NCBI RefSeq assembly: GCF_041821085.1
Contig: NZ_JBGUAZ010000002.1
Coordinates: forward strand, 248,001-312,000
Reading direction: 5' to 3'
Source: Natrinema sp. HArc-T2
GTDB lineage: Archaea; Halobacteriota; Halobacteria; Halobacteriales; Natrialbaceae
Length of the DNA stretch: 64,000 bases
The translations under genes and the position numbers were made by a program. Of the stretch, positions 9,306 through 17,840 are shown one piece after another. The notes below the pieces were generated by a model. It was given only the letters and a program-made list of their open reading frames with translations. It was not told where the DNA came from and did not search any database. Numbering within the stretch: the stretch's first letter is position 1; each line of letters opens with the position of its first letter.

Positions 9306-9398
9306 TCAAAGGCCCGGTCGGAATCGTCGCGGTCGTCGCCGAGCGACGGTCCCGTCGGTACCGGTGACAGCGAGCGTGGTGCCGACGGTCTGGCTCAT
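9306..9398 (-). CDS. Candidate leaderless 30-residue ORF upstream of argG
   Basis: An open frame of 30 residues beginning MSQTVGTTLAVTGTDGTVAR and ending in an arginine-rich tail (six Arg in the last 12 residues) lies 145 bases before argG. Its ATG sits 27 bases downstream of the centre of a near-ideal TATA box, as expected for a leaderless start. The arginine codons near the end resemble those of a leader peptide, but no attenuator hairpin is obvious and archaeal attenuation is not established. It may instead be a small protein or chance; the 9161-9459 gap holds nothing else I recognise. Confidence 0.35.
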   Translation of the reverse strand: MSQTVGTTLAVTGTDGTVARRRPRRFRPGL

Positions 9399-9420
9399 TG
9401 TCGGAACACTGCGGACCCAC

Positions 9421-9430
9421 AATATTAAAA
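9421..9430 (-). promoter_or_regulatory. Strong TATA box in the argG upstream region
   Basis: TTTTAATATT on the minus strand is an unusually good archaeal TATA element in this GC-rich DNA. Its centre lies about 27 bases before the ATG at 9398 and about 265 bases before argG. Confidence 0.6.
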
Positions 9431-9459
9431 CCTGCTACATCGCGCTCTCGACGACGGCC

Positions 9460-10587
9460 TTACTCGTCGTCGGGCAGTGACAGGACGTTCTCCCGACCGA
9501 TGCGGAAGACCTCGATCTCGTCGTCCTCGCGTAAGTCGCCGACGACCTGACTCGTTTTGGCCTCGGTCCAGTCCAGTTCCGAGACGACTTCCTGCTGTTT
9601 GATCCGTCCGCCGCGTTGCTCGAGCAGTCGCAACACCCGCTCTTCGTTGCTCAACAACTCCGGCGGCGTCTCAGCGATGCTCGAGTCGGCTGCACTCGAG
9701 CCGTCCGCTCGCCACGCGACGTCGGTCTCGCCGTCGGTTCCGCGACTAGGAGGTCGATTGCGACTGCGTAGCCAGCCGGCAACGGCGACGGTCGCCAACA
9801 GGGCCAGCGCGAGGAAGACGATCACCCACGGCATCGGCGGGCCACCGGTGGCTGGCGTCTGTCCCGTCGCCGAGTCGCCGTTTTTGATCAGGACGAGCCG
9901 TGGCTGATCGTCGGGGAAGGTTTTCTCGCCGTCCCACTTCACCAGTGCCTCGGATCGTTCATCCGGGACTGGGTCGACGTGCGGTTCGCCGTCGTCCTCG
10001 TAGATCGTATACTCATCCGGCCAGCGAAACTGCAACGTCGTCTCGTTACTGAGCGTGAACCCGGACAGCGCAGCACCCGCCTCGATCCGATTCAGTTCGA
10101 CGTGGGCGAAGTCCGACCACTGGAACGTGACTTTGGCATGCCCGATCTCCTCCGGTTGCGAGTCTTTTTCGGTCGTAACCGATAGGTTCGAGATGTTCAT
10201 TTCACGCTCCGTGGCGTTTTCACCCTTCGCGACCGTCTCGTTCCAGTCACGTCGTTCCGTCGCGACGTACCAGTCGGTATTCGTCGAGATGTTGGACTGC
10301 AACGACTCCCACCGTGCCATCGACCCGTTCTCGTCAGGATAGAACTGATAATCTGTCGTTACCTGCGCAGAGCCGTTCTCGGCAATGAAGACATCGATAT
10401 GGATTCGGTCGGCGTCCTCGAGTGCCACGGTGTCGTTCGTGGCCGTCTCACCGTCGCCAGCTTGGACCTGTCGCAACACCGTCTCCGTCCCAGCGTCCGC
10501 TGTCGCAGGTGCCACCGGGACGCACGCACCCGAACATGCAACCACCACGAGCAGGCAGACCAGGGCTCGGAGCCCCCTCACCTCCAT
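9460..10587 (-). CDS. Membrane-anchored helix-turn-helix regulator
   Basis: The protein has a hydrophobic N-terminal signal segment (LRALVCLLVVVACSGA), an extracellular region of about 230 residues rich in beta structure and Asp/Thr, one membrane span near residue 265 (WVIVFLALALLATVAVAGWL) and a C-terminal winged helix (LLSNEERVLRLLEQRGGRIK onward). This architecture is common in haloarchaea and suggests a one-component sensor that reads the cell exterior and binds DNA inside. The frame is open to 10650, but ATG at 10587 is 27 bases from a TATA box and gives the proper signal peptide. Ligand and targets are unknown. Confidence 0.8.
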   Translation of the reverse strand: MEVRGLRALVCLLVVVACSGACVPVAPATADAGTETVLRQVQAGDGETATNDTVALEDADRIHIDVFIAENGSAQVTTDYQFYPDENGSMARWESLQSNISTNTDWYVATERRDWNETVAKGENATEREMNISNLSVTTEKDSQPEEIGHAKVTFQWSDFAHVELNRIEAGAALSGFTLSNETTLQFRWPDEYTIYEDDGEPHVDPVPDERSEALVKWDGEKTFPDDQPRLVLIKNGDSATGQTPATGGPPMPWVIVFLALALLATVAVAGWLRSRNRPPSRGTDGETDVAWRADGSSAADSSIAETPPELLSNEERVLRLLEQRGGRIKQQEVVSELDWTEAKTSQVVGDLREDDEIEVFRIGRENVLSLPDDE

Positions 10588-10610
10588 TACGAACATATGC
10601 CGTGGCCTCA

Positions 10611-10618
10611 CAAATAGG
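10611..10618 (-). promoter_or_regulatory. TATA box of the membrane-anchored regulator
   Basis: CCTATTTG on the minus strand is centred 27 bases before ATG 10587 and supports that start as leaderless. A second box, TATATTTTT at 10639-10647 on the plus strand, serves the divergent small membrane gene at 10675, so the two promoters lie back to back within about 90 bases. Confidence 0.5.
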
Positions 10619-10674
10619 TCTTTCCGACACAGAAGCAGTATATTTTTCATACAGTCGTGCGAATATTAGCACAT

Positions 10675-10869
10675 ATGTCTGACATTCGCGGCGAACTTGG
10701 GGTTGAAACGCTGCTGAAACTCGTCCTCGGGCTGGTCGCCGTCTTGCTCGTCCTCGAGATCGTAGAGACGGTGATCAGTGGGCTCGCCTGGCTGCTCGGT
10801 CCGTTCGTCGTGGTCGTCCAACTCGCGGTTGCCATCCTGATCGTGCTCTGGTTGCTCGACCGCATCTAA
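10675..10869 (+). CDS. Small two-span membrane protein
   Basis: The product has 64 residues. It has a short polar start (MSDIRGELGVETLLK), then two hydrophobic segments, LVLGLVAVLLVLEIV and LLGPFVVVVQLAVAILIVLW, and ends LLDRI. No known catalytic motif is visible. It is transcribed divergently from the membrane-anchored regulator at 9460-10587 with back-to-back promoters, so the two may be co-regulated. I do not recognise a function. Confidence 0.7.
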   Translation: MSDIRGELGVETLLKLVLGLVAVLLVLEIVETVISGLAWLLGPFVVVVQLAVAILIVLWLLDRI

Positions 10870-10940
10870 AGTGATCAAAAGCGGACTGTCGGGCCAGAGA
10901 CCACCAGACTGATAGCCACTTCGGCCAAACATCGACCGAA

Positions 10941-11441
10941 GTGTACAGCGTCAACGTCCCGGTCCCCGGTCGTGTCCGCCAGCTCGCGGATCGCCTCTAT
11001 CCCGAGCTGGTCGGCTTCGAAACCGTCCGCGAGGACCACTCGTGTCTACTCAAGCGACTCGGCGAGGCCGACCACGTCGCACAGCTACAACACCGCGCCC
11101 ACCGCGCGCTCGAGGGCGCTCCCGCCGTCGAGGCCGAAATTACGGGGATCGACTACTTCGAGGACCCGCCACTGGGGTCAGCGCCGGTCGTCTATCTGGC
11201 CGTCGAGAGTCCCGGTCTCGAGGGGATCCACGCCGACCTCACCGAGGCCTTCGACGTCGTCGAGGGACTCGAGGGCGCGGACTACGTCCCCCACGTGACG
11301 CTGGCCCGCGGCGGCGACATCGAGACCGCACGGCGGCTGGCCGATCGCGAGATCGAGCCCGTCCGGTGGACGGTCAGCGAACTCGAGTTCTGGGACGGGA
11401 CGTACAAGTTGCCGGTCAGTCGCGTCTCCTTGCCGTCGTAG
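10941..11441 (+). CDS. 2'-5' RNA ligase / cyclic phosphodiesterase family protein
   Basis: The 166-residue protein looks like a 2H phosphoesterase, with the second His motif clear as YVPHVTLARG near residue 118 and a possible first motif DHSCLLKRL near residue 33, where the threonine or serine position is not canonical. Members act on 2',3'-cyclic or 2'-5' linked RNA ends. It starts with GTG, giving VYSVNVPVPGRVRQLADRLY. A second member, thpR, occurs at 44937-45494 with both motifs canonical, so this copy may have a different substrate. Confidence 0.8.
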   Translation: MYSVNVPVPGRVRQLADRLYPELVGFETVREDHSCLLKRLGEADHVAQLQHRAHRALEGAPAVEAEITGIDYFEDPPLGSAPVVYLAVESPGLEGIHADLTEAFDVVEGLEGADYVPHVTLARGGDIETARRLADREIEPVRWTVSELEFWDGTYKLPVSRVSLPS

Positions 11442-11660
11442 GGGTCGTCACACACGCTGTCGGCCGAAGCGCATGACACAGCGCGTCCGAGGTTCCCGCA
11501 AATATCGCGGCTATCGCCGTTGGCGACTGCAGCGACCCGTCACTGCGAGTGGCGTTCTAGTCGGACAAAACGCCCGAATTCGGCCATGAGAGTCGTCAAG
11601 AGTCCGGGTAGCGTCAGCCGGCTCGCTGTGGATTAAGTCCATCTGGCTACTGGTTCCGAT

Positions 11661-12833
11661 GTGGTCGCAACGCTACTCGTCGCAGCGGTCGTGGGACTCG
11701 CCCTCGGAGCCTTCCTCCAGAAGGGGCGGTTCTGCTTCGTCAACGCCTTCCGGGACTTCTTCGCGTACAAGGACTCCCGGGTCACGAAAGGCGCCCTCGC
11801 AGCGACGTTTCTGACGATGATCTTCTGGGGTATCGCCTACCAACTGGGCTACTATCAGGGGTTCTGGACGCCCAACTGGGGGCTGACGGGACTCGTCGGC
11901 GGCTTCATCTTCGGCGTGGGCATGACCTACGCCGGTGGCTGTGCCAGCGGCACGCTCTACCGCGCCGGCGAAGGCTATCTGCAGTTCTGGCTCACGCTGC
12001 TGTTCATGGGCGTCGGCTACGCTGGCTTCACCGTCGCCTTCCCGACGCTCGAGCGCACGTACTTCGGGCCGCTGACGTTCGGTGAGGGCGTGAGCCTGTT
12101 TACCGTTACGTCCGTCCCGGCCAGCCTGGTCGGCATCGCGATCGCCGGCGCCGGCCTGCTCGTCTACGCCACGCTGGTCGGTCGCTCGTCGACGGGGACC
12201 GCCTTCGGCGAGCGCGCTGACGTGGCCCAGTTCACGCCGAGTACGCTGTCCGCACCGGTCGTGGGCCTTCGTGGGTTCGCACACGGCACGACAGCGTACG
12301 TCCGCGGGCTCGTCCACGCGTGGCGACACCCAATTGCCGCGAGCAAGCAGCCGTGGGACCCCCGCACTGCGGCGCTCGGAATCACCGCCGCCGCCGTGCT
12401 CTGGTTCACCCAGGTCTCGATCGTCGGCGTCACCGGCCCCGAGGCCCGCTGGACGGGCTATCTCCTCTCGCAGGTCGGCGTCGACGCCGGCTCGTTCGAG
12501 TACTGGGGCTCGATCCTCTTTCAGGGCCAGGGCGTCGGCGTGACCGTCGACATGGTGATGATCGCGTTCGTCATCGTCGGCGCGTTCCTCGCCGCCGTCT
12601 GGAGCGGTGACTTCGCCCTGCGCGTCCCGAAGCGCCGACGGCTCCCCAACGCCGTCGTCGGCGGCCTCATGATGGGGGCGGGCTCGCGGCTCGCCCCCGG
12701 CTGCAACATCGGGAACATCTACTCCGGCATCGCGGAGCTGTCGGTCCACTCGTTCATCGCGGCCGTCGGTATCGTTGCCGGCGTCTACGTGATGACCCAC
12801 TGGATCTACCGCGACGTCGGCTGTGCGATCTGA
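11661..12833 (+). CDS. YeeE/YedE-family sulfur (thiosulfate) transporter
   Basis: This is a 390-residue integral membrane protein built of two homologous halves. The conserved cysteine loops are KGRFCFVNAFRD near residue 22, TYAGGCASGTLYRAGEG near residue 93 and GSRLAPGCNIGNIYSG near residue 345. These match the YeeE/YedE (TsuA-like) family that imports thiosulfate or related sulfur compounds. The GTG start at 11661 lies 26 bases from the TATA-like GGATTAAG at 11632-11639, so it is probably leaderless. TusA and rhodanese genes follow directly, which supports a sulfur uptake and relay operon. Confidence 0.88.
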   Translation: MVATLLVAAVVGLALGAFLQKGRFCFVNAFRDFFAYKDSRVTKGALAATFLTMIFWGIAYQLGYYQGFWTPNWGLTGLVGGFIFGVGMTYAGGCASGTLYRAGEGYLQFWLTLLFMGVGYAGFTVAFPTLERTYFGPLTFGEGVSLFTVTSVPASLVGIAIAGAGLLVYATLVGRSSTGTAFGERADVAQFTPSTLSAPVVGLRGFAHGTTAYVRGLVHAWRHPIAASKQPWDPRTAALGITAAAVLWFTQVSIVGVTGPEARWTGYLLSQVGVDAGSFEYWGSILFQGQGVGVTVDMVMIAFVIVGAFLAAVWSGDFALRVPKRRRLPNAVVGGLMMGAGSRLAPGCNIGNIYSGIAELSVHSFIAAVGIVAGVYVMTHWIYRDVGCAI

Positions 12834-12870
12834 ATCGTTCGCTCACTGAACGCCACCATTACAACAGACA

Positions 12871-13167
12871 ATGCCATCCATCGACGACGTCACGAACACG
12901 CCAGACGAACTGACCGACGACGAAGCCGAAGCGCTGCTCGAGGATGCCGACCTCGTCCAGGACATGACCGGCGAGGTTTGTCCCTACCCGCAGGTCGAGG
13001 CCAAGAAAGGCCTGCAGGACCTCGAGGCGGGCGACCTGCTCGTCCAGGAGACCGATCACGTCCCCTGTACCGAGAACGTGCCCCGCGCCGTCGGCGACGA
13101 CGCCGAGGCACAGGTCTGGCGCAGCGGCGACGCGACCTACCGCATCTACCTCCGAAAGCAAGCATGA
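12871..13167 (+). CDS. TusA-family sulfur carrier
   Basis: This 98-residue protein has the TusA/SirA fold signature TGEVCPYPQVEAKKGLQDL with the CPxP active cysteine near residue 36, and a second motif HVPCTENVPRAVG near residue 69. TusA proteins accept persulfide sulfur and pass it on. The gene lies 37 bases after the transporter and overlaps the rhodanese gene by four bases (ATGA). The N-terminal 30 residues form an acidic extension. Confidence 0.9.
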   Translation: MPSIDDVTNTPDELTDDEAEALLEDADLVQDMTGEVCPYPQVEAKKGLQDLEAGDLLVQETDHVPCTENVPRAVGDDAEAQVWRSGDATYRIYLRKQA

Positions 13168-13481
13168 TCGAGGAAGTCTCCACCGAGACGATTCGCGAAC
13201 GCCTCGAGCGCGGCGACGAGTTCGACCTGATCGACATCCGTGAGGACGAGGACTACGCCGACGGCCACCTCCCCGAGGCCGACCACGTCACCATCGACGA
13301 ACTCGAGGAGACCGTCGTCGAGCGCGACTGGGCCGACGAAGTGGTCGTCTACTGTTACAGGGGCAACTCGTCGATCCAGGCGGCCCGGCTCATCGCGAAG
13401 TACGGCGATGCCGAGCGCGTCGTGAGTATGGCCGGCGGCTACCAGGAGTGGGAGCCACTCGCGACAGTGGCTGCCGACTGA
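13164..13481 (+). CDS. Single-domain rhodanese
   Basis: This 105-residue sulfurtransferase has one rhodanese domain, including DLIDIREDEDYADGHLPEA near residue 22 and the active loop VVYCYRGNSSIQAARL with the persulfide cysteine near residue 70. It is translationally coupled to the TusA gene. Together with the upstream transporter the three genes form an uptake, transfer and relay set for sulfane sulfur. Confidence 0.92.
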   Translation: MIEEVSTETIRERLERGDEFDLIDIREDEDYADGHLPEADHVTIDELEETVVERDWADEVVVYCYRGNSSIQAARLIAKYGDAERVVSMAGGYQEWEPLATVAAD

Positions 13482-13489
13482 TCTGGCTG

Positions 13490-15658
13490 TTAGGGTGCCG
13501 GCGGCTCGCCGTCGTACGCGTCGTGGTCGCCGTAGAAGTTCCGCATCGCGAACTTGAGTTTGTCCGGCTCGATATCGATCAGTTCCTCGCGTTCCTCGTG
13601 GGGAAAGATGCCGTTGACGCTGTACTTGCCCAGCTCCGATTTCGCCCGCCGCGAGTAGCGTCGATCGAGGAGCGCGCGGACGCCGACCTCCTCGGGTGAG
13701 CGAAGGACCCGACCCAGTGCCTGTCTCGTCTTTCGAACCGTCGGGATCTCGACGGCGTAGCGCCAGCCGGTGTCGGTGCCGTCGAAGGCGGCGTCGTAGG
13801 CCTCTTGGACTGCCTCAGCACGGTCATCCAGATGTGGATAGGGGACGCCGACGACCAGCACCGTGTTCGCGTCGTCGCCGTCGAAACTCACTCCTTCCGC
13901 GAGAGTGCCCCACAGCGAGGTACACAACACCGCGTCGTCGTCCGCGATGAACTGCTGGCGAAGGTCTTCGACGGACTGGCCCGGCTCGTCGACGTACACC
14001 GACCGGTCGCTCCGGCCTGCGATCCGATCGGCATACCGGCTCGCCTCGGCGTAGTTGGGGAAGAACGCGAGCGTATTGCCGGGAGTCATCCGAACGGCGT
14101 CGTGGATCGTCTCGGTCACCGCCTCCTGGACCGCAGGATCGTCGCGATCCGACGAGAACAACGGCGGCGTCTCGACGGCGTACGTGCGGCGGTTCGCTTC
14201 GGGGAAGCCGAGCCCGTAGGCCATCGTCACGGCGTCCTCGAGCCCCAGTACGTCCTTGGTGACCTCGAACGGCTGGATGGTCGCGCTCATCAGGACCGTC
14301 GCGTGGACCTCCTCGAACAGCCGACCGGTTACCTGTCGCGGGAGGCAGGTGTAGAGTTCCGCGCGACCGTAGACCTCGTCGGTGCCGGCGTCTCGGGTGA
14401 CGGAGACGACCGGGTAGAGCCCCTCCTTCGAGCCCTCGTTCATCCAAGCGCTGACAAAGGCCGCGGCCTGCAGGGTCTGACACTCCGTCCGCGTGGCCGT
14501 CTCGCCCTCTCGGTAGGCCTCCTCGTACTCCTCGTCTAACTCCTGACCGAGTTTCATCGCAGCCTCGAGGTCCTCGCTGATTCCCCGCCCGGAGTAGCGC
14601 TGGAGAAACTCGAGAGTCAGGTCGTCCTTGCGGTCGTCGTTGGCGATAGATACGTCCGTCCAGTTCTCGGCGATCTGCTCGCGTTCGCCGAAGCCGAAGG
14701 ATTCCTCGTAGGTTTCGACGACCGCGCGGTGAAACGCCGAGAGGACGTTCGCAGCGTCTTCTGAACGAGGATCATCGGTGTCGGCGAGTTCGTCGAGCGC
14801 CGAGTCGAACGTGCGCTCGGAGCAGGTCCGGGTAGCGTGCTCGCGAGCGGCGTCCTCGACGTTGTGGGCCTCGTCGAAGACGGCGATCACGTCGTCAGGA
14901 TCGCGACCCAACCACCGGAAGAACTGCTCGCGAATCGTCGAATCGAGCAGGTGGTGGTAGTTACAGACGACCAGATCGACGCCCTCGATTCCCTCCTTCA
15001 AGAGTTCGTACCCACAGAGCTCCTGTCGGTCAGCGTACTCGTAGATCTCGTCGGGCGTGCGGACGTCCTCGAAGAGCCACGCGAAGAAGTCGTCCGTATC
15101 CTGTGTCAGGTTGTTCCGGTAGTACTCGCAGACGTTCTGTTCCTCGAGATCAGCGAGGCGCTCCTCGATGGTCTCGAGTTCGTCCATCACCGCTGCGCGG
15201 GCATCAGCCGCCGCGCCGTCGCCGTCCTGGCTTTCGGCCAGCAGTTCGCGCTGGCGGCGCTCGAGTTGGGCTTGGTCGCGTTCGGCGTCGACGACGGCGC
15301 GGGTGTTGTCCCGCAGGGCCTGACACTCCTCGTAGCCGACGTCGATGTGACACATCGAGGACTTGCCCTTGAAGACGACCGCGCGGATCTGTTCTTCGCG
15401 CGTGATCGCGCGGGCCTCGGCGACGAACTGGCGCATCTGCTGGTGGACATTGGTCGTGATGACGACCGTCTTGTCCTGCTCGCGGGCCACCTCGAGGGCC
15501 GGCACGAGCGACGAGAGGGTCTTGCCGGTCCCACAGGCACCCTCGAAGAGGACGTTCTGGCCCCGCGTGAGGGCGTTGTGGATGCGGTCCATCGCCTCGC
15601 GCTGATTCTCGTACGGCCGATCGTACGGGAAAAAGCGCAGATACCCGGTCTCGGACAC
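13490..15658 (-). CDS. XPD/Rad3-like (DinG-type) superfamily 2 DNA helicase
   Basis: The helicase has 722 residues from the preferred start. Walker A is EGACGTGKTLSS near residue 40, the DEAH box is AVFDEAHNVEDAA near residue 280, and the C-terminal half has LMSATIQPF and LGRVLRSPEE for motifs III and VI. Four cysteines (SSMCHI, EECQ, NVCEYY, ELCGYE) between motifs I and II could hold an Fe-S cluster as in XPD; this is inferred from position. The frame is open to a TTG at 15706, but GTG at 15658 is 28 bases from a TATA box and yields the conserved SETGYLRFFPYDRPYENQ start. Confidence 0.9.
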   Translation of the reverse strand: MSETGYLRFFPYDRPYENQREAMDRIHNALTRGQNVLFEGACGTGKTLSSLVPALEVAREQDKTVVITTNVHQQMRQFVAEARAITREEQIRAVVFKGKSSMCHIDVGYEECQALRDNTRAVVDAERDQAQLERRQRELLAESQDGDGAAADARAAVMDELETIEERLADLEEQNVCEYYRNNLTQDTDDFFAWLFEDVRTPDEIYEYADRQELCGYELLKEGIEGVDLVVCNYHHLLDSTIREQFFRWLGRDPDDVIAVFDEAHNVEDAAREHATRTCSERTFDSALDELADTDDPRSEDAANVLSAFHRAVVETYEESFGFGEREQIAENWTDVSIANDDRKDDLTLEFLQRYSGRGISEDLEAAMKLGQELDEEYEEAYREGETATRTECQTLQAAAFVSAWMNEGSKEGLYPVVSVTRDAGTDEVYGRAELYTCLPRQVTGRLFEEVHATVLMSATIQPFEVTKDVLGLEDAVTMAYGLGFPEANRRTYAVETPPLFSSDRDDPAVQEAVTETIHDAVRMTPGNTLAFFPNYAEASRYADRIAGRSDRSVYVDEPGQSVEDLRQQFIADDDAVLCTSLWGTLAEGVSFDGDDANTVLVVGVPYPHLDDRAEAVQEAYDAAFDGTDTGWRYAVEIPTVRKTRQALGRVLRSPEEVGVRALLDRRYSRRAKSELGKYSVNGIFPHEEREELIDIEPDKLKFAMRNFYGDHDAYDGEPPAP

Positions 15659-15682
15659 AGTCCATGAGTGGTTCGCGCTGCG

Positions 15683-15689
15683 ATAAAAA
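15683..15689 (-). promoter_or_regulatory. TATA box of the XPD-like helicase
   Basis: TTTTTAT on the minus strand is centred 28 bases before GTG 15658 and supports the shorter, leaderless start. Confidence 0.5.
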
Positions 15690-15801
15690 CGTTCGTCTCG
15701 ATTCAATCGGCACTTGCCGATCGGGCGAGGGCGCGGACCTCAGCCGACCGGCCAGCAACCGCGCGGTACAGGGACATATATCTCGAGACGCTGCCTCCGG
15801 T

Positions 15802-16212
15802 ATGGCAATCCCTGGATACGATGCCAGTACCGTCGCGGAATACAGCCTCAAGCACGCGGGTGCCCGCGTCGACCTCGTGGCGAGCGTGGTCCCGGAGGCG
15901 TTCGGCCTCGCCCGAAGCGACAGCGAACCGCCGGCGGCTGCGCTGGGCGAGCCGGTCGACCTCGTGGCGTGTGACGAGCTTCGAGCGGTCGAAGCGCTCC
16001 GGGTCGTGCTCGATTACGATCCGACGGCCCTGCCGGCGGGAGCGAGTCCGACCGACGTCGCGGTCGCCGTCGAGACCGGGGACGAGTGGCAGCGACTCCA
16101 CTCGGCGGTCGATCTCGAGGAGACGACGGTCACGGCAGTGCTCAACGAGCGACCGCCGGGAGCGACAGTTGTCGCCGTCTACGACGATCGTGGCGAGAAA
16201 GCCGGCGAGTAG
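15802..16212 (+). CDS. Hypothetical haloarchaeal protein
   Basis: The 136-residue acidic protein starts MAIPGYDASTVAEYSLKHAG and shows alternating alpha/beta character with no recognisable motif. ATG 15802 lies about 25 bases from CATATATC at 15775-15782, which fits a leaderless start. Its coding frame has normal haloarchaeal codon use. It is transcribed divergently from the helicase and converges on the CDF transporter. Function unknown. Confidence 0.7.
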   Translation: MAIPGYDASTVAEYSLKHAGARVDLVASVVPEAFGLARSDSEPPAAALGEPVDLVACDELRAVEALRVVLDYDPTALPAGASPTDVAVAVETGDEWQRLHSAVDLEETTVTAVLNERPPGATVVAVYDDRGEKAGE

Positions 16213-16223
16213 CGTTCGGGCGG

Positions 16224-17168
16224 CTACGATTCGGGTTCGATGTAGATGCGCTGGATCTGGTCGTCGTGGGCTTTCAGGGCGCGCTCGAGGTCGGTGATGC
16301 GGTCATCGATCGTCTCGGCGTCGAGGTCGGACTCGAAGGCAACGTCAGCGGTGACGAGCAGTTCTTCGGCGCCGAAGTAGACGGTCCGGAAGTCGACGAG
16401 GTCGATGACGCCATCCCACTCGCTGACGATCGTCCGGAGTTCGTCTTCGTCGGCTTTCGGAAGGCTCTCGCCGAGGATGAGTCGCTTGTTCTCCCAGGCA
16501 AGCGCGACGGCAAAGCCCATGAGCATAAGCCCGATGACGAGCGCCGCGCCAGCGTCGTAGGTCGGATTGCCGGTGGTCCGCGTGAGGTAGACCCCGAGCA
16601 GCGCGATGCCCGCGCCGGCGAGTGCGATGGTGTCCTCGGTAAGCGCTGTCAGCGTCGTCACGTCGCTGGTCTTCCGGAACGCTTCCCGAAGGCTCGTCCA
16701 GCCGTACTCGTCCATCTGGCGGCTGATCCCCTGGTAGGCCTTCCAGAGTGCGTAGGACTCGAAAAGGATCGCCCCGAGCAGGACGGCGTAGTTGACGTAG
16801 ACTGGGTCGAACGTCGCCCCCAGCAGCGTGACGTCCTCGCTGGCGCGGTGGACGCCACCCGCTCGCAGCGCGCTGATCCCGTGGCGCGCGCTCTCCCAGC
16901 CGGCGATGCCAAAGAGCATGACGCTGACCAGCAGACTGTAGAAGAACTGGGCCTTACCGTGGCCGAACGGGTGACTGCGGGTGGCTTCCTGTGCGCCGTA
17001 CTTGATCCCGACCAACAGGAAGACCTGATTGCCCGTATCCGAAATCGAGTGATACGTCTCCGACAACATCGCGGGACTCCCCGTGAGCAGAAAGCCGCCG
17101 AACTTCAGCACCGCGATCGCACCGTTTGCGAACAGGGCGGCGAGAACGACGGAGGTACTACTGGCCAT
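16224..17168 (-). CDS. Cation diffusion facilitator (CDF) transporter
   Basis: The protein is a 314-residue membrane transporter that exports divalent metals in exchange for protons. The metal-site motif SETYHSISDTGNQ near residue 36 (His and Asp spaced as in CDF helix II), HPFGHGKAQFFYS near residue 66 and about six membrane spans are visible. The last 95 residues form the cytoplasmic ferredoxin-like domain (ESLPKADEDELRTIV onward). The helix-II motif has H-x3-D, which fits zinc or iron/manganese members; the metal cannot be fixed by reading. Confidence 0.9.
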   Translation of the reverse strand: MASSTSVVLAALFANGAIAVLKFGGFLLTGSPAMLSETYHSISDTGNQVFLLVGIKYGAQEATRSHPFGHGKAQFFYSLLVSVMLFGIAGWESARHGISALRAGGVHRASEDVTLLGATFDPVYVNYAVLLGAILFESYALWKAYQGISRQMDEYGWTSLREAFRKTSDVTTLTALTEDTIALAGAGIALLGVYLTRTTGNPTYDAGAALVIGLMLMGFAVALAWENKRLILGESLPKADEDELRTIVSEWDGVIDLVDFRTVYFGAEELLVTADVAFESDLDAETIDDRITDLERALKAHDDQIQRIYIEPES

Positions 17169-17324
17169 CGCCGGTGACTACGGGTGGCTCTCCCAAAAGT
17201 ATAAGCCAATCTAGGGACACTCAGTTCGAATTCGACCCAATCAGCAGACCCCCAGCAGCACGCGTCGACGGACAGCGGCGATCGTATCCGAAAGGAACCT
17301 GTCACCGTGGGCCGAACGACGACC

Positions 17325-17840
17325 ATGATCGCGATCTTTTCGGATACACACAGTCGCCGCGGCCACGAACTCGAGGACGAGGCGCTGACCGCGGCCCGCG
17401 AAGCCGACGTCGTCGTCCACGCGGGCGATTTCACGAGTGAAGCCGCACTCGAGGACTTCCAGAGGGAGTGTGACCGTTTCTTTGCAGTCCACGGAAACGC
17501 CGACAGCGCCGCAGTTCGAGAACGACTGCCGATGGCCCGCGTCGTCGAAGCGGGAGGTGTCCGCATCGCCGTCACCCACCGACAGGACGGCGGCGAAACT
17601 GGCCTCGCCATGTTTGGCCGCTCGCGCGGTGCCGACCTCGTCGTCTTTGGGCACAGTCATCGACCGACAGTCGTCGAAGCCGACGACATCTCCCTGCTCA
17701 ATCCCGGCAGTCACGCCGATCCACGCGGAAACCGACCGGGATTTGCCGTCCTCGAGGAACGTGACGACGGCGGACTCGACGGATCGATCCGACAGCTGGA
17801 CGGAACGCCTATCGAGTCGGTCGCAATTCGCCCGGCGTGA
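17325..17840 (+). CDS. YfcE/MJ0936-type metallophosphoesterase
   Basis: This calcineurin-like phosphodiesterase has 171 residues. Metal-binding motifs are MIAIFSDTHSRRGHE at the N-terminus, VVVHAGDFTSEAAL near residue 37, FAVHGNADS near residue 61 and LVVFGHSHRP near residue 108. The ATG at 17325 puts the DTH motif at residue 8 as in the family, so an upstream GTG at 17307 is not preferred. The natural substrate of archaeal members is not settled. Confidence 0.9.
   Translation: MIAIFSDTHSRRGHELEDEALTAAREADVVVHAGDFTSEAALEDFQRECDRFFAVHGNADSAAVRERLPMARVVEAGGVRIAVTHRQDGGETGLAMFGRSRGADLVVFGHSHRPTVVEADDISLLNPGSHADPRGNRPGFAVLEERDDGGLDGSIRQLDGTPIESVAIRPA

Noticed and set aside
9157-9420. An 87-codon open frame antisense-free on the minus strand over the argG leader
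   Set aside because: Its composition is basic and Ser/Tyr/Arg-rich, unlike haloarchaeal proteins, and the shorter frame at 9306-9398 fits the TATA spacing better.
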